A DNA stretch of 64,000 nucleotides from Betaproteobacteria bacterium (GTDB lineage Bacteria; Pseudomonadota; Gammaproteobacteria; Burkholderiales; Casimicrobiaceae): the NCBI GenBank assembly GCA_016704895.1, contig JADIZG010000012.1, positions 15,951-79,950 of the forward strand. The letters are read 5' to 3'. Made by a program: the position numbers and the translations under genes. Below the pieces are notes generated by a model, which was not told the DNA's origin, did no database searches, and worked only from the letters and a program-made list of their open reading frames with translations. Of the stretch, positions 54,650 to 63,500 are shown piece after piece (positions within the stretch are counted from its first letter, which is position 1; every line of letters begins with the position of its first letter).

Positions 54650-55495
54650 CTAGCGCGGCGGGTTCTCGAGGATGATGTGGCCGACCGCGGTGTTCGATGC
54701 GGGCACGTGGTAGAAGCGATGGACCTCGCGCGCGGCCCGCTCGAGCGCGCCGCGCATGATCAGCCACATGACGAGCTCGATGCCTTCGGAGCCCGCCTCG
54801 CGCACGTACTCGACGTGCGGGATCTTCGCGAGCGCCTCCGGATCCTTCGTGAGCCCGTCGAGGAACCGCGTGTCGAAATCGCGGTTGATGAGGCCGGCGC
54901 GCGGCCCCTGCAGCTGGTGCGACATGCCGCCCGTGCCCCACACCATGACCTTCAGGTCCCGGTCGAACGACGCGACTGCCTTCGAGATCGCGCGTCCGAG
55001 GTTCCAGCAGCGGTTGCCCGTCGGCGGCGGGTACTGGACGACGTTCACCGCGAGCGGGATCACCTTGCACGGCCACGCCGCGGGCTGCCCGAACAAGAGC
55101 GACAGCGGCACGGTGAGGCCGTGGTCGACGTCCATCCGGTTGACGATCGTCATGTCGAACTCGTCGAGGATCGTCGACTGCGCGATGTGCCACGCGAGCT
55201 CCGGGTGGCCCTGGACGACCGGCACCGGCCGCGGGCCCCAGCCCTCGTCGGCGGGCTGGAACGACTCGGCGCACCCGATCGCGAACGTCGGGATCATCTC
55301 GAGCGAGAACGCCGACGCGTGGTCGTTGTAGACGAGCACGACGACGTCGGGCATGTGCTCGGCGATCCAGCGCTTCGAGAACTCGTAGCCGGCGAACACC
55401 GGCTTCCAGTACGGCTCGCCCGTCTTGCCGAGGTCGATCGCGGCGCCCACCGCGGGGATGTGCGACGTCGTGAGCCCTGCGGTGATCCGTGCCAT
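54650..55495 (-). CDS. ligB: Protocatechuate 4,5-dioxygenase beta subunit
   Basis: A 281-residue LigB. Iron ligands are His12 (GLTTSHIPAVG), His59 (VLVYNDHASAF) and the Glu in GSEGIELVMW; the catalytic His lies in WGTGGMSHQLQGPRAGLIN. PTFAIGCAE and EGWGPRPVPVVQGHPELAWHI closely follow Sphingobium LigB as I recall it. It cleaves protocatechuate between C4 and C5 using Fe(II) and O2. The ATG at 55495 touches the ligA stop, so the subunits are made together. Confidence 0.92.
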   Translation of the reverse strand: MARITAGLTTSHIPAVGAAIDLGKTGEPYWKPVFAGYEFSKRWIAEHMPDVVVLVYNDHASAFSLEMIPTFAIGCAESFQPADEGWGPRPVPVVQGHPELAWHIAQSTILDEFDMTIVNRMDVDHGLTVPLSLLFGQPAAWPCKVIPLAVNVVQYPPPTGNRCWNLGRAISKAVASFDRDLKVMVWGTGGMSHQLQGPRAGLINRDFDTRFLDGLTKDPEALAKIPHVEYVREAGSEGIELVMWLIMRGALERAAREVHRFYHVPASNTAVGHIILENPPR

Positions 55496-55891
55496 CTACT
55501 TCGCCTTCCCGGTCTTGCTGCGGTTGCCTTCGATCGGCCGTCCGCCGGCGACCATCATCGCCTTGTACTCGTCCTCGGGCACCCCGGTCATCTTCGACGC
55601 GAGGTTCTGGAACGAGAACCCGTCGGTCGCGCCGATCTTCGCGAGGAAGTAGATGTTGCCGCCCAGCGCGATCATCCGGTTGTAGTCGCGGTCGAGCACC
55701 GCCTGCCGCTGCTCCTCGGTCATCGGCCAGCGCTCGAGGTAGGCGCGCTCGCCGGCCTTGAACGCGGCGCGGTTATCCGCCTTCATCAGCGACATGCAGA
55801 ACTGGTTGAGGTGGTAGCCCAGGCGCGACTGCGTCGCGTCGAACACGACCGTGCCCGGGATGTCCTGGAACGCCTCGTTGTAGCCCTTCAT
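55496..55891 (-). CDS. ligA: Protocatechuate 4,5-dioxygenase alpha subunit
   Basis: A 131-residue LigA. DIPGTVVFDATQSRLGYHLNQF and MSLMKADNRAAFKAGERAYL are the conserved helices, ALGGNIYFLAKIGATDGFSF and MTGVPEDEYKAMMVAGGRP close the fold. The alpha subunit helps cap the active site of LigB. The ATG at 55891 follows the ligI stop by 5 bases; translational coupling from ligI through ligB is likely. Confidence 0.92.
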   Translation of the reverse strand: MKGYNEAFQDIPGTVVFDATQSRLGYHLNQFCMSLMKADNRAAFKAGERAYLERWPMTEEQRQAVLDRDYNRMIALGGNIYFLAKIGATDGFSFQNLASKMTGVPEDEYKAMMVAGGRPIEGNRSKTGKAK

Positions 55892-55896
55892 GCGCG

Positions 55897-56772
55897 TCAG
55901 TCCTTCCAGTAGAGCCGCATCGGATTGTCGACGAGGAGCTTCTGCTGCAGCGCCGGCGTCGTCGCGATCCGCGGAACGAAGTCGACGAGCTTGCCGTCGT
56001 CGGGCATGTGCGTCTTCATGTTCGGGTGCGGCCAGTCGGTGCCCCACAGCACGCGGTCCGGGAACGTCTCGACGAGGCGCTTCGCGAACGGCACGACGTC
56101 GTCGTAGCCCGGCGGCCCCGACGTCGACAGCCGCTCGGGGCAGCTCACCTTCGACCAGACGTTCGGGTGCTCGCGCATGAGCTTCACGAAGCGCTCGAAC
56201 TCGGGGCCGTCGACCGGCTTGCCTACGTCCGGCCGGCCCATGTGGTCGACGACGACGGTCGTGGGCAGCGCGGTGAAGAAGTCCCGGAGCTGCGGGAGGT
56301 CCTGCGCCTCGAAGTAGACGACGACGTGCCAGCCGAGCGGTGCGATGCGGTTCGCGATCTCGACGAGCACCTCGCGCGGCGTGAAGTCGACGAGCCGGCG
56401 CACGAAGTTGAAGCGCGTGCCGCGGACGCCGGCGGCGTGCATCGCCGTCAGCTCGGCGTCGGTCACGTCGCGGGCGACCGACGCCACGCCGCGCGCCTTG
56501 CCGTTCGAGTGCACGAGCGCGTCGACCAGCGCCCGGTTGTCGGTCCCGTGGCAGGTCGCCTGCACGATCACGTTGCGCTCGAAGCCCAGGAAGTCGCGCA
56601 GCGCGAAGAGCTGGTCCTTCGACGCGTCGCAGGGCGTGTACTTGCGCTCGGGGGCGTACGGGAACTCGCTCGCCGGGCCGAACACGTGGCAATGCGCGTC
56701 GACCGCGCCCGGCGGTGGCCGGAAGCGCGGCTTCGACGGGTTCGGGTGGAACGGCAGCCAGTCGGGGTCCAT
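55897..56772 (-). CDS. ligI: 2-pyrone-4,6-dicarboxylate hydrolase
   Basis: A 291-residue amidohydrolase-superfamily enzyme. AVDAHCHVFGPASEFPYAPERKY carries the HxH motif, VQATCHGTDN, RGTRFNFVRRL, VVVDHMGRPDVG and LWGTDWPHPNM (catalytic Asp) all match LigI/PmdD. It opens the lactone of 2-pyrone-4,6-dicarboxylate to 4-oxalomesaconate and works without metal in characterised members. The ATG at 56772 lies 5 bases after the ligK stop. Confidence 0.93.
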   Translation of the reverse strand: MDPDWLPFHPNPSKPRFRPPPGAVDAHCHVFGPASEFPYAPERKYTPCDASKDQLFALRDFLGFERNVIVQATCHGTDNRALVDALVHSNGKARGVASVARDVTDAELTAMHAAGVRGTRFNFVRRLVDFTPREVLVEIANRIAPLGWHVVVYFEAQDLPQLRDFFTALPTTVVVDHMGRPDVGKPVDGPEFERFVKLMREHPNVWSKVSCPERLSTSGPPGYDDVVPFAKRLVETFPDRVLWGTDWPHPNMKTHMPDDGKLVDFVPRIATTPALQQKLLVDNPMRLYWKD

Positions 56773-56777
56773 GTCCG

Positions 56778-57566
56778 TCACCGGGGGCCCGGCCGGACGC
56801 GAATCCCCGACCCCCAGGAGTTCAGTCGATCGCACCCCGCATGCGGGGAGGGCGGCCGCGGGGGGCCCGCGGGGGGGGGGCGGGGGGGGAGGCCGGCCTT
56901 CGCGAGCGGCTCGCGCATGCCGTAGAGGTCGAGGCCGAGCTCGCCCGCGGCGAGCCGCGCGCGCTTGCCCTCCTCGTTCTTCTCGCGCGCCTCGGCCGCA
57001 TCGGCGACCGCGCCCGCCCGCTCGCGCGGCACGACGACCACGCCGTCGTCGTCGGCGACGATCACGTCGCCCGGGTTGACGAGCATGCCGGCGCAGACGA
57101 CCGGCACGTTCACCGAGCCGACCGTCGCCTTGACCGTGCCCCGCGCGTTGATCGCGCGCGACCAGACCGGGAACTTCATCTCGGCGAGCGTGCGCGCGTC
57201 GCGCGCGCCGGCGTCGATGATCAGCCCGCGGCCGCCGCGGGCGCGGTACGAGGTCGCGAGCAGGTCGCCGAACATGCCGTCGTCGTTGTCGGTCGTCACC
57301 GCGACGACGACGACGTCGCCCGGACGGATCATCTCGGCCGCGACGTGAAGCATCCAGTTGTCGCCCGGCTGCGCGAGCACCGTGACCGCGGTGCCGCACA
57401 CCGACGCGCCCGGCCACACCGGCCGCATGTAGGGCTTGAGCAGCCCGGTGCGCCCCTGCGCTTCGTGCACGGTCGCCACGCCCGCGCGCCCGAGGCGCTC
57501 GACCGCTGCGGCGTCCGCCCGCTGGATGTTGCGTACAGCGACGCCCGTCTTGCCGAATTCGCTCAT
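56778..57566 (-). CDS. ligK: 4-carboxy-4-hydroxy-2-oxoadipate aldolase, aberrant C-terminus
   Basis: A 262-residue RraA-fold class II aldolase. GVATVHEAQGRTGLLKPYMRPVWPG, GDNWMLHVAAEMIRPGDVVVVAV, GLIIDAGARDARTL and FPVWSRAINARGTVKATVG match LigK/PmdF/GalC. It cleaves 4-carboxy-4-hydroxy-2-oxoadipate to pyruvate and oxaloacetate with a divalent metal. After REPLAKAGL the sequence turns into a Pro/Arg-rich tail of about 40 residues encoded by long G/C runs (including ten and eight consecutive G on the plus strand, 56871-56889). Relatives stop soon after this point, so the tail is probably an artefact of an indel or an inserted repeat. First gene of the lig block. Confidence 0.88.
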   Translation of the reverse strand: MSEFGKTGVAVRNIQRADAAAVERLGRAGVATVHEAQGRTGLLKPYMRPVWPGASVCGTAVTVLAQPGDNWMLHVAAEMIRPGDVVVVAVTTDNDDGMFGDLLATSYRARGGRGLIIDAGARDARTLAEMKFPVWSRAINARGTVKATVGSVNVPVVCAGMLVNPGDVIVADDDGVVVVPRERAGAVADAAEAREKNEEGKRARLAAGELGLDLYGMREPLAKAGLPPRPPPAGPPRPPSPHAGCDRLNSWGSGIRVRPGPR

Positions 57567-57681
57567 GTCCGCCTCGTTCTCCGGATGGGGTCGGCCCCCG
57601 GGGCCGTATGCGCATCGTCGAGGAGCACGATTCTGCGCCGGCACCGGATTGGATGAAAGCGCTATTGCTACACTATCAGTT

Positions 57682-57696
57682 ATGCCGGTTCGGCAT
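57682..57696. promoter_or_regulatory. Palindromic LysR-type box (T-N11-A) between ligK and the regulator
   Basis: ATGCCG-GTT-CGGCAT is a perfect 6-bp inverted repeat containing T-N11-A (57683 to 57695), the core pattern of LysR-family binding sites. It lies in the 150-base divergent gap, 21 bases before the regulator start, consistent with autoregulation and control of ligK. Confidence 0.6.
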
Positions 57697-57716
57697 GGAT
57701 TGCCGCGGAGCCCCCG

Positions 57717-58637
57717 ATGGACCTGAAGCAGCTCGAATACTTCGTCGCCGTCGTCGACCTGGGCGGGTTCTCGCACGCGTCGCGGCTCCTGCGCGTCGCG
57801 CAGCCGGCGATCAGCCGGCAGGTGCGCGGGCTCGAGGTCGAGCTGCGCCAGAACCTGCTGCTGCGCAACGGTCGGGGCGCGGTGCCCACCGAGGCCGGCA
57901 AGCGCCTGCTCGATCACGCCCGAAGCATCCTGCTGCAGGTCGAGCGGGCGCGCCGCGAAGTCGACGAAGCCAAGGGCGCGCCGGTCGGCCACGTCGCGAT
58001 CGGCCTGCCGCCGACACTCGCGCTGGTGCTGACGGCGCCGATCGTGCGCGAGTTCCGCCGCCGCTATCCGAAGGCCACGGTCAGCATCGTCGAAGGACTG
58101 TCGGTCAACATCCTCGAGTGGGTCGTCGTCGGCCGCGCCGACGTGGGCGTCCTCTACAACCCTGCCCCGTCGCCGGCCGTCGAGCTCCTGCCGCTGCTCG
58201 AGGAAGAGCTCTGCCTCATCGGACCGAGAACCTCTCGCCGGAAGGCGGCGTCCGTGCGCCTGCGCGAGTTGCCGGATTACCCGTTGATCATACCGAGCCG
58301 CCCCCACGCGATCCGCACGCTGGTCGAGGACCGCCTCGCCACACTGGCCCTGCGCCCGCAGGTCGCGCTCGAGATCGACGCGATCGGCGCGATCCTGGAG
58401 CTGGTCGCCGAGGGACAAGGCTACGCGGTGCTGTCGCCACGCGCCGTGCACTCGTCGGACGTCGGCCGCAAGCTCGTCGCGCGCCCGATCGTGCAGCCCT
58501 CGCTCAAGAGCTCGCTCGCGATGGCGGTGTCGGCGCAGCGGCCGGCACGACCGATCCAGGCCGCCGCATCGGAGCTGGTCCGCGAGATGCTTGCGCGGCC
58601 GGTGGCGCCGCGACGCCCGGTCGCGTCGGCGGCGTGA
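57717..58637 (+). CDS. LysR-family transcriptional regulator of the lig block
   Basis: A 306-residue LysR regulator. The winged helix-turn-helix (MDLKQLEYFVAVVDLGGFSH, AQPAISRQVRGLEVEL) is at 1-60 and an effector-binding domain at about 90-300. It is transcribed divergently from ligK, the standard arrangement for a LysR activator and its target. The effector may be protocatechuate or a pathway intermediate, by analogy with other lig/pmd clusters. Its C-terminus is Ala/Arg/Pro-rich. Confidence 0.9.
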   Translation: MDLKQLEYFVAVVDLGGFSHASRLLRVAQPAISRQVRGLEVELRQNLLLRNGRGAVPTEAGKRLLDHARSILLQVERARREVDEAKGAPVGHVAIGLPPTLALVLTAPIVREFRRRYPKATVSIVEGLSVNILEWVVVGRADVGVLYNPAPSPAVELLPLLEEELCLIGPRTSRRKAASVRLRELPDYPLIIPSRPHAIRTLVEDRLATLALRPQVALEIDAIGAILELVAEGQGYAVLSPRAVHSSDVGRKLVARPIVQPSLKSSLAMAVSAQRPARPIQAAASELVREMLARPVAPRRPVASAA

Positions 58638-58735
58638 CCACCGGCGCGTCGACACCCGCGCGCGCGTCCTCGTCGTGCGCCCGGTGCGAGGCCGTTCGTT
58701 GCGGGCGCGAGCCGCGCCTGCCCGGCCGTGGGATC

Positions 58736-59076
58736 ATGTCCGCCATGGACGCCCCGCGCGATCACAATGGCCGGGAAGGAAGTGGAGCGGTTTCCTGCGC
58801 CTCCTGCCACGCCTGCTGCTGCCGGCTGGAGGTCCTGCTGATGGGCGACGACGACGTCCCGCCGGCCTTGACCCGCGAGGACGCGTGGGGCGGACGGTGA
58901 TGCGCCGCCTCGACGACGGCTGGTGCGCGGCGCTGGACCGGAACACGATGCGATGCTCGATCTACGAGCGCCGGCCGTTCCTCTGCCGCGAGTATCCGGA
59001 AGGCGGCGACGACTGCCTGGTCGAGCGATCGAAGTACTACGTGCTGGCCCTCGCGCCGTCGTCGGCGGAATCCTGA
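58736..59076 (+). CDS. YkgJ-type cysteine-cluster protein, one frame break
   Basis: About 112 residues. The first part has CASCHACCCRLEVLLMGDDDVPP, the CxxCxxCC motif of the YkgJ (CxxCxxCC) family; after a frame change near 58890 it continues TVMRRLDDGWCAALDRNTMRCSIYERRPFLCREYPEG, with further cysteines. One base restored in GGGCGGA joins DAWGG to TVMRRLD. The family is thought to bind zinc or an Fe-S cluster. The 98 bases after the LysR gene show nothing else. Confidence 0.7.
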
Positions 59077-59188
59077 CGCGACGCCAGGCGGCGCCGCAGG
59101 TCCGGGGCCTGCTGGCGGCCGGGTGCAGCTCGTCGCCAACTCGACCCGGGCCAATCAGGTCGGGCGTTCGGCCGCCAGGAGTCCCCGG

Positions 59189-60244
59189 TCAGGCCGACCG
59201 CTGCCCGGGATCGACCGCGTAGACCTCCACCGCGGTCGTCTTGCCCTTGAACTGCACCGGCCCGAGCGCCTCGGTCCGGAAGCCCTCGCCCAGGCGCTCG
59301 CGCGTCGCGCCGTCGATCAGGATCCCGCGCTGCGCGACCTTGGTGTGCGCCTCGAGGCGCGAGGCGAGGTTCACGGTGTCGCCGATGCACGTGTACGACG
59401 CGCGCTCCTGGGTCCCGACGTAGCCCGCGACCATCTCGCCGGACGCGATGCCGATCCCGACGGCGATCTGCGGCTTGCCCGCCGCCTCGCGCTCGCGACC
59501 GAACAGGCCGACCAGCTCGATCATCTCCTGTGCCGCCTGCACCGCGCGCGCCTCGTGGTCGGGGAGCGCGACCGGCGCGCCGAACACCGCCATCAGGCCG
59601 TCGCCCATCATCTGCGTGACGACGCCGCCGTGGCCGCCGATCGCGTCGAACATCAGCGTGTACCAGGTGTTGAGGAGCTCGATGGTCTCCTCGGGCGCCT
59701 GCGATTCCGCGAGCGTGGTGAAGCCGCGGATGTCGCAGAACAGGACCGACGCGCGCACCCGCTTGCCGCCCAGCGAGAAGCCCGACTTCTGCAGATCCTG
59801 CGCGACCTCCGGCGTCGCGAAGCGGCGCACCAGCTCCTTCTGCGCGTCGCGCAGCCGCTTCTTCTCGAGGCAGGCGTCGATGCGCGCCTTCAGCAGCACC
59901 GGATTGACCGGCTTGGTCAGGTAGTCCTCGGCGCCGAGCTCGATGCAGCGCACGACGTTGGCGACGCCCTCGAGCGACGACGTGACGATCACCGGCATGT
60001 CGCGCAGCTGCACGTCGTCGACGAGCACCTCGAGCACCTGGAAGCCGTCCATCTCCGGCATCTCCATGTCGAGCAGCACGAGGTCGACGGGCTCGCGCCT
60101 CAGCATCTCCAGCGCGACGCGGCCGTCCGCCGCGCTCGACACGCGGTGGCCCTGCAGCTCCAGGCTGCGCGTGAGGAGCAGGCGGTTGACCTTGTTGTCG
60201 TCGACCACCAGCAGGCGGGCGGGCTCGCCGGCGCGGTCACGCAT
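59189..60244 (-). CDS. Response regulator with class III nucleotide cyclase domain
   Basis: A 351-residue protein. Receiver domain (about 10-125): ARLLVVDDNKVNRLLL, phospho-acceptor in LVLLDMEMPEMDGFQV, and the Lys in YLTKPVNPVLL. Class III adenylate/guanylate cyclase domain (about 165-345): SVLFCDIRGFTTLAE with the first metal Asp, GGVVTQMMGDGLMAVFGAP with the second, and YTCIGDTVNLASRLEAH with transition-state residues. Output should be a cyclic nucleotide, controlled by phosphorylation. Its ATG overlaps the HPt stop by 8 bases, so it is the third gene of the signalling unit. Confidence 0.9.
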   Translation of the reverse strand: MRDRAGEPARLLVVDDNKVNRLLLTRSLELQGHRVSSAADGRVALEMLRREPVDLVLLDMEMPEMDGFQVLEVLVDDVQLRDMPVIVTSSLEGVANVVRCIELGAEDYLTKPVNPVLLKARIDACLEKKRLRDAQKELVRRFATPEVAQDLQKSGFSLGGKRVRASVLFCDIRGFTTLAESQAPEETIELLNTWYTLMFDAIGGHGGVVTQMMGDGLMAVFGAPVALPDHEARAVQAAQEMIELVGLFGREREAAGKPQIAVGIGIASGEMVAGYVGTQERASYTCIGDTVNLASRLEAHTKVAQRGILIDGATRERLGEGFRTEALGPVQFKGKTTAVEVYAVDPGQRSA

Positions 60245-60587
60245 GGCGCAGCGCCTTCAATGCCGCCAGAACGCGCGCGTACTCGCCTTCCAGCGCCTCG
60301 AGCCGCTCGTCGCCGCGGCTCGCGACGCTCGCGAGGCCGCCGAGCTCCAGCTCGCGCGCCATCGCCGCGAACGCCAGCGCGCCGAACGTGCTGCCGTTCG
60401 ACTTGAGCGAATGGGCGGCGCGGCGAAACGTCTCGGCATCGTTCGCGGCCAGTGCGCGCCGCAGCTCGGCGAGCATTCCGGGCGCCTCTTCGGCGAACGT
60501 GTCCACCAGCTCGACCACGAACTCGGCGCCGGCGGCCTCGCGGAGCGCGTCGAACGTGGCGCGGTCGATCGTCGATGCGGTCATCAT
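60237..60587 (-). CDS. Histidine-containing phosphotransfer (HPt) protein
   Basis: A 116-residue four-helix HPt protein with the phosphorylatable His in RRAAHSLKSNGSTFGALAFAAM. ATFDALREAAGAEFVVELVDTFAEEAP is the preceding helix pair (in parts, FVVELVDTF). It starts at tandem ATGs overlapping the stop of the hybrid kinase (60584). It would carry phosphate from the receiver domains of the kinase to the cyclase response regulator. Confidence 0.88.
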   Translation of the reverse strand: MMTASTIDRATFDALREAAGAEFVVELVDTFAEEAPGMLAELRRALAANDAETFRRAAHSLKSNGSTFGALAFAAMARELELGGLASVASRGDERLEALEGEYARVLAALKALRHA

Positions 60588-63500
60588 CGGTCCTTGCGGG
60601 CGGGCACCTGGTTCAGCGCCTCGACGAGCCGATCCACGCGGATCGGCTTGGTCAGGTAGTCGTCCATGCCGGCCTCGAGGCACATCTCGCGGTCGCCCTG
60701 CATCGCGTTGGCGGTCATCGCGACGATGCGCGGGCGCTCCCCGGGACGCCAGCGGGCCGTGATCCGGCGCGTCGCCTCGAGGCCGTCCATCTCGGGCATC
60801 TGCACGTCCATCAGCACGACGTCGTAGGCCTGTCGCTCGACCGACTCGACCGCCTCGATGCCGTTCGACGCCAGGTCCGCGCGGTAACCCATCTGCTGCA
60901 GCAGGCGCATCGCGAGCTTCTGGTTCACGACGTTGTCCTCGGCGAGCAGGATGCGCAGCGGATGGCGCGCGGCCATCGCGGGATCGATCTGCGGCCTGAC
61001 GGGCGCGGTCTCCCTCGGTGCCTCCACGTGCGCCACCAGGCCGATCAGCGTGTCGAACAGCTGCGACTGGCGCACCGGCTTCGCGAGATAGGCGCCGAAG
61101 AGGCCTTCGGTGTCGCCGGCCTCGCGGCGACCGAGCGAGCTGAACAGCACGAGCGGCAGCGAAGCGTGGCGCGCGCGGATGCGGCCCGCGAGCTCGAGGC
61201 CGTCCATCTCCGGCATGTGCATGTCGAGGATCGCGAGGTCGAACGCCTCGCCCGCATCGAGCCACTGCAGCGCCTCGGCCGGCGATCCCGTCGCCTTGCA
61301 CGGCATGCCCCACTTGCCGGTCTGCAGCAGGAGCACACGGCGATTGGTCGCGTTGTCGTCGACGACGAGCGCCCGCCGTCCCTTGAGCTCGGGCTGGACG
61401 CCGACGAGTTCGCGCTGCCGCGCGGTCGGCAGCTCGGCGGCCGGCGCCCGGATCGTGAACAGGAACGTCGAACCCTTGCCCGGACCTTCGCTCTCGGCCC
61501 ACATGCGCCCACCCATCAGCTCGGCCAGGCGCCTGCTGATCGCGAGGCCGAGGCCGGTGCCGCCGTACTTGCGCGTGGTCGACGAGTCGGCCTGCGAGAA
61601 CGACTGGAACAGGCGGCCCATGCCCTCGGGCGTGAGGCCGATCCCGGTGTCGCGCACCGCGAACGTCAGCTCGACTTCCCCGCCCTGGGCCGGGGCCGCG
61701 CTGACGGTCAGCACGACCTCGCCCGCGTCGGTGAACTTCACGGCGTTGGCGAGCAGGTTGAGCAGGATCTGGCGCAGCCGGGTCACGTCGCCCCGCACCG
61801 CCTGCGGCACGTCGCCCTCGAACAGGTAGGCGGTGTCGAGCCCCTTCTCGATGGCGCGCGGCGCCACGAGGTCGAGCGCCGCCTCGACGCACTCGCGCAG
61901 GTCGAACGCGTGCGCCTCGATGTCCATCCGGCCCGCCTCGATCTTCGAGAAGTCGAGGATGTCGTTGATGATCGTGAGCAGCGCGTCGCCCGAGTCGCGG
62001 ATCGTCGACGCGTAGTCGCGCTGCTCGGCGTCGAGCTTCGTGTCGAGCAGGAGCCCGCTCATGCCGATCACCGCGTTCATCGGCGTGCGGATCTCGTGGC
62101 TCATCGTCGCCAGGAACGCGCTCTTGGCCTCGTTGGCGGTCTCGGCGGCGGCGCGGGCTGCCTGGGCCTCCTTGAACAGGCGGGCATTCTGGATCGCGAT
62201 CACGCCCTGGTCGGCGAACGTCTGCAGCAGGTTCACGTCCCTCTCCGAGAACGCGAAGGTCGCCTCCCTGGCCGCCGAGATGGCCCCGATCCGCCGCCCC
62301 TCCCAGATCATCGGCGCGATCACCACCGACGCGGTTCCCGACTTCTGCGCGAACCGCCGGATGAGCTCCGGAACGCCGTCGCCGGCCCGGCTGTCCGGGT
62401 AGTACAGGGGTCGACGCGAGTCGAACACCAGCCCGATCACCGTTCGATCGATGGGGCGGGGGTAGCCGCGCACGAACGACTCGGCGCGCGGCTCGGTGCG
62501 ATTGCCCCGGACGGCGCCAACGTGGACCTGTTGCAGCTCGTCGACCACCAGGATCGCCTTGCCGTCGCTCGGAATCAGGCGCTCGCAGCTTTCCATGATC
62601 TTCTCGAACACGGGCGTCGCGTCCGACACCGAGCTGCTGATCACCTGCAGCACCTCGGCGGTGGCGGTCTGCTGCTCGAGCGCCTCGCGCGTTTCGTTGA
62701 ACAGCCGCACGTTCTCGATGGCGATCAGCGCCTGGTCGCGGAACGACTCCGCCAGCGCGATCTCCTTCTGGGTGAACGCACCCGCCTCCCGGTTGGCGAA
62801 GCTCAGCAGGCCGACGCATTCGCCGTCGCGCAGCATCGGCAGGTACAGCGCCGCCCGGATGCCGAACGTCTCGCCGATCGTGCGCTCGAAGTCCGGCAGA
62901 TCGATCGCCGACCAGTCCGGGAGGTGCAGCATCCGCTTCTCGAGGATCACGCGCGACGGGAAATTGGCGCCCGGATCGATCGGCAGGCCGCTCGGCAGGT
63001 CTTCGAGCGGGCCCTCCGGCGTGGCCGCGGCCACCGCGGAGAACGTGCTGCCGTCGCAGCGCATGACGAACGCCGAGTCGCAGACCAGGAGCTTCACGGC
63101 GTTGGCGACGATCGCCTCGAATACCGGCCGCACGTCCGTCAATGAACTGCTCATCACGCGCAGGATCTCGGCACTCGCCGTCTGGCTCGCCAGCGCCTCC
63201 CGGGTCTCGTTGAACAGCCGCACGTTCTCGATCGCGATCACCGCCTGGTCCGCGAACGTGTTGAGCAGCGCCACGTCCTTGTCGTTGAAGGCGCCGAGCG
63301 TGCGCCGGAACACCGCGATCGTGCCGAGCGCTGCGCCGCCGCGCAGCAGCGGCGCGAAGATCGCCGACCGGTATCCCTGCTTCAACGCCATCTGCCGGCC
63401 GCGCGGGAACTGCTCCGCCGCCACTTCCAGATCGGGCACGGGGATCGTCCGGCCTTCGAGCGCACAGGTGCCGACGATGCTTTGCGAATCGAGCGGCACC

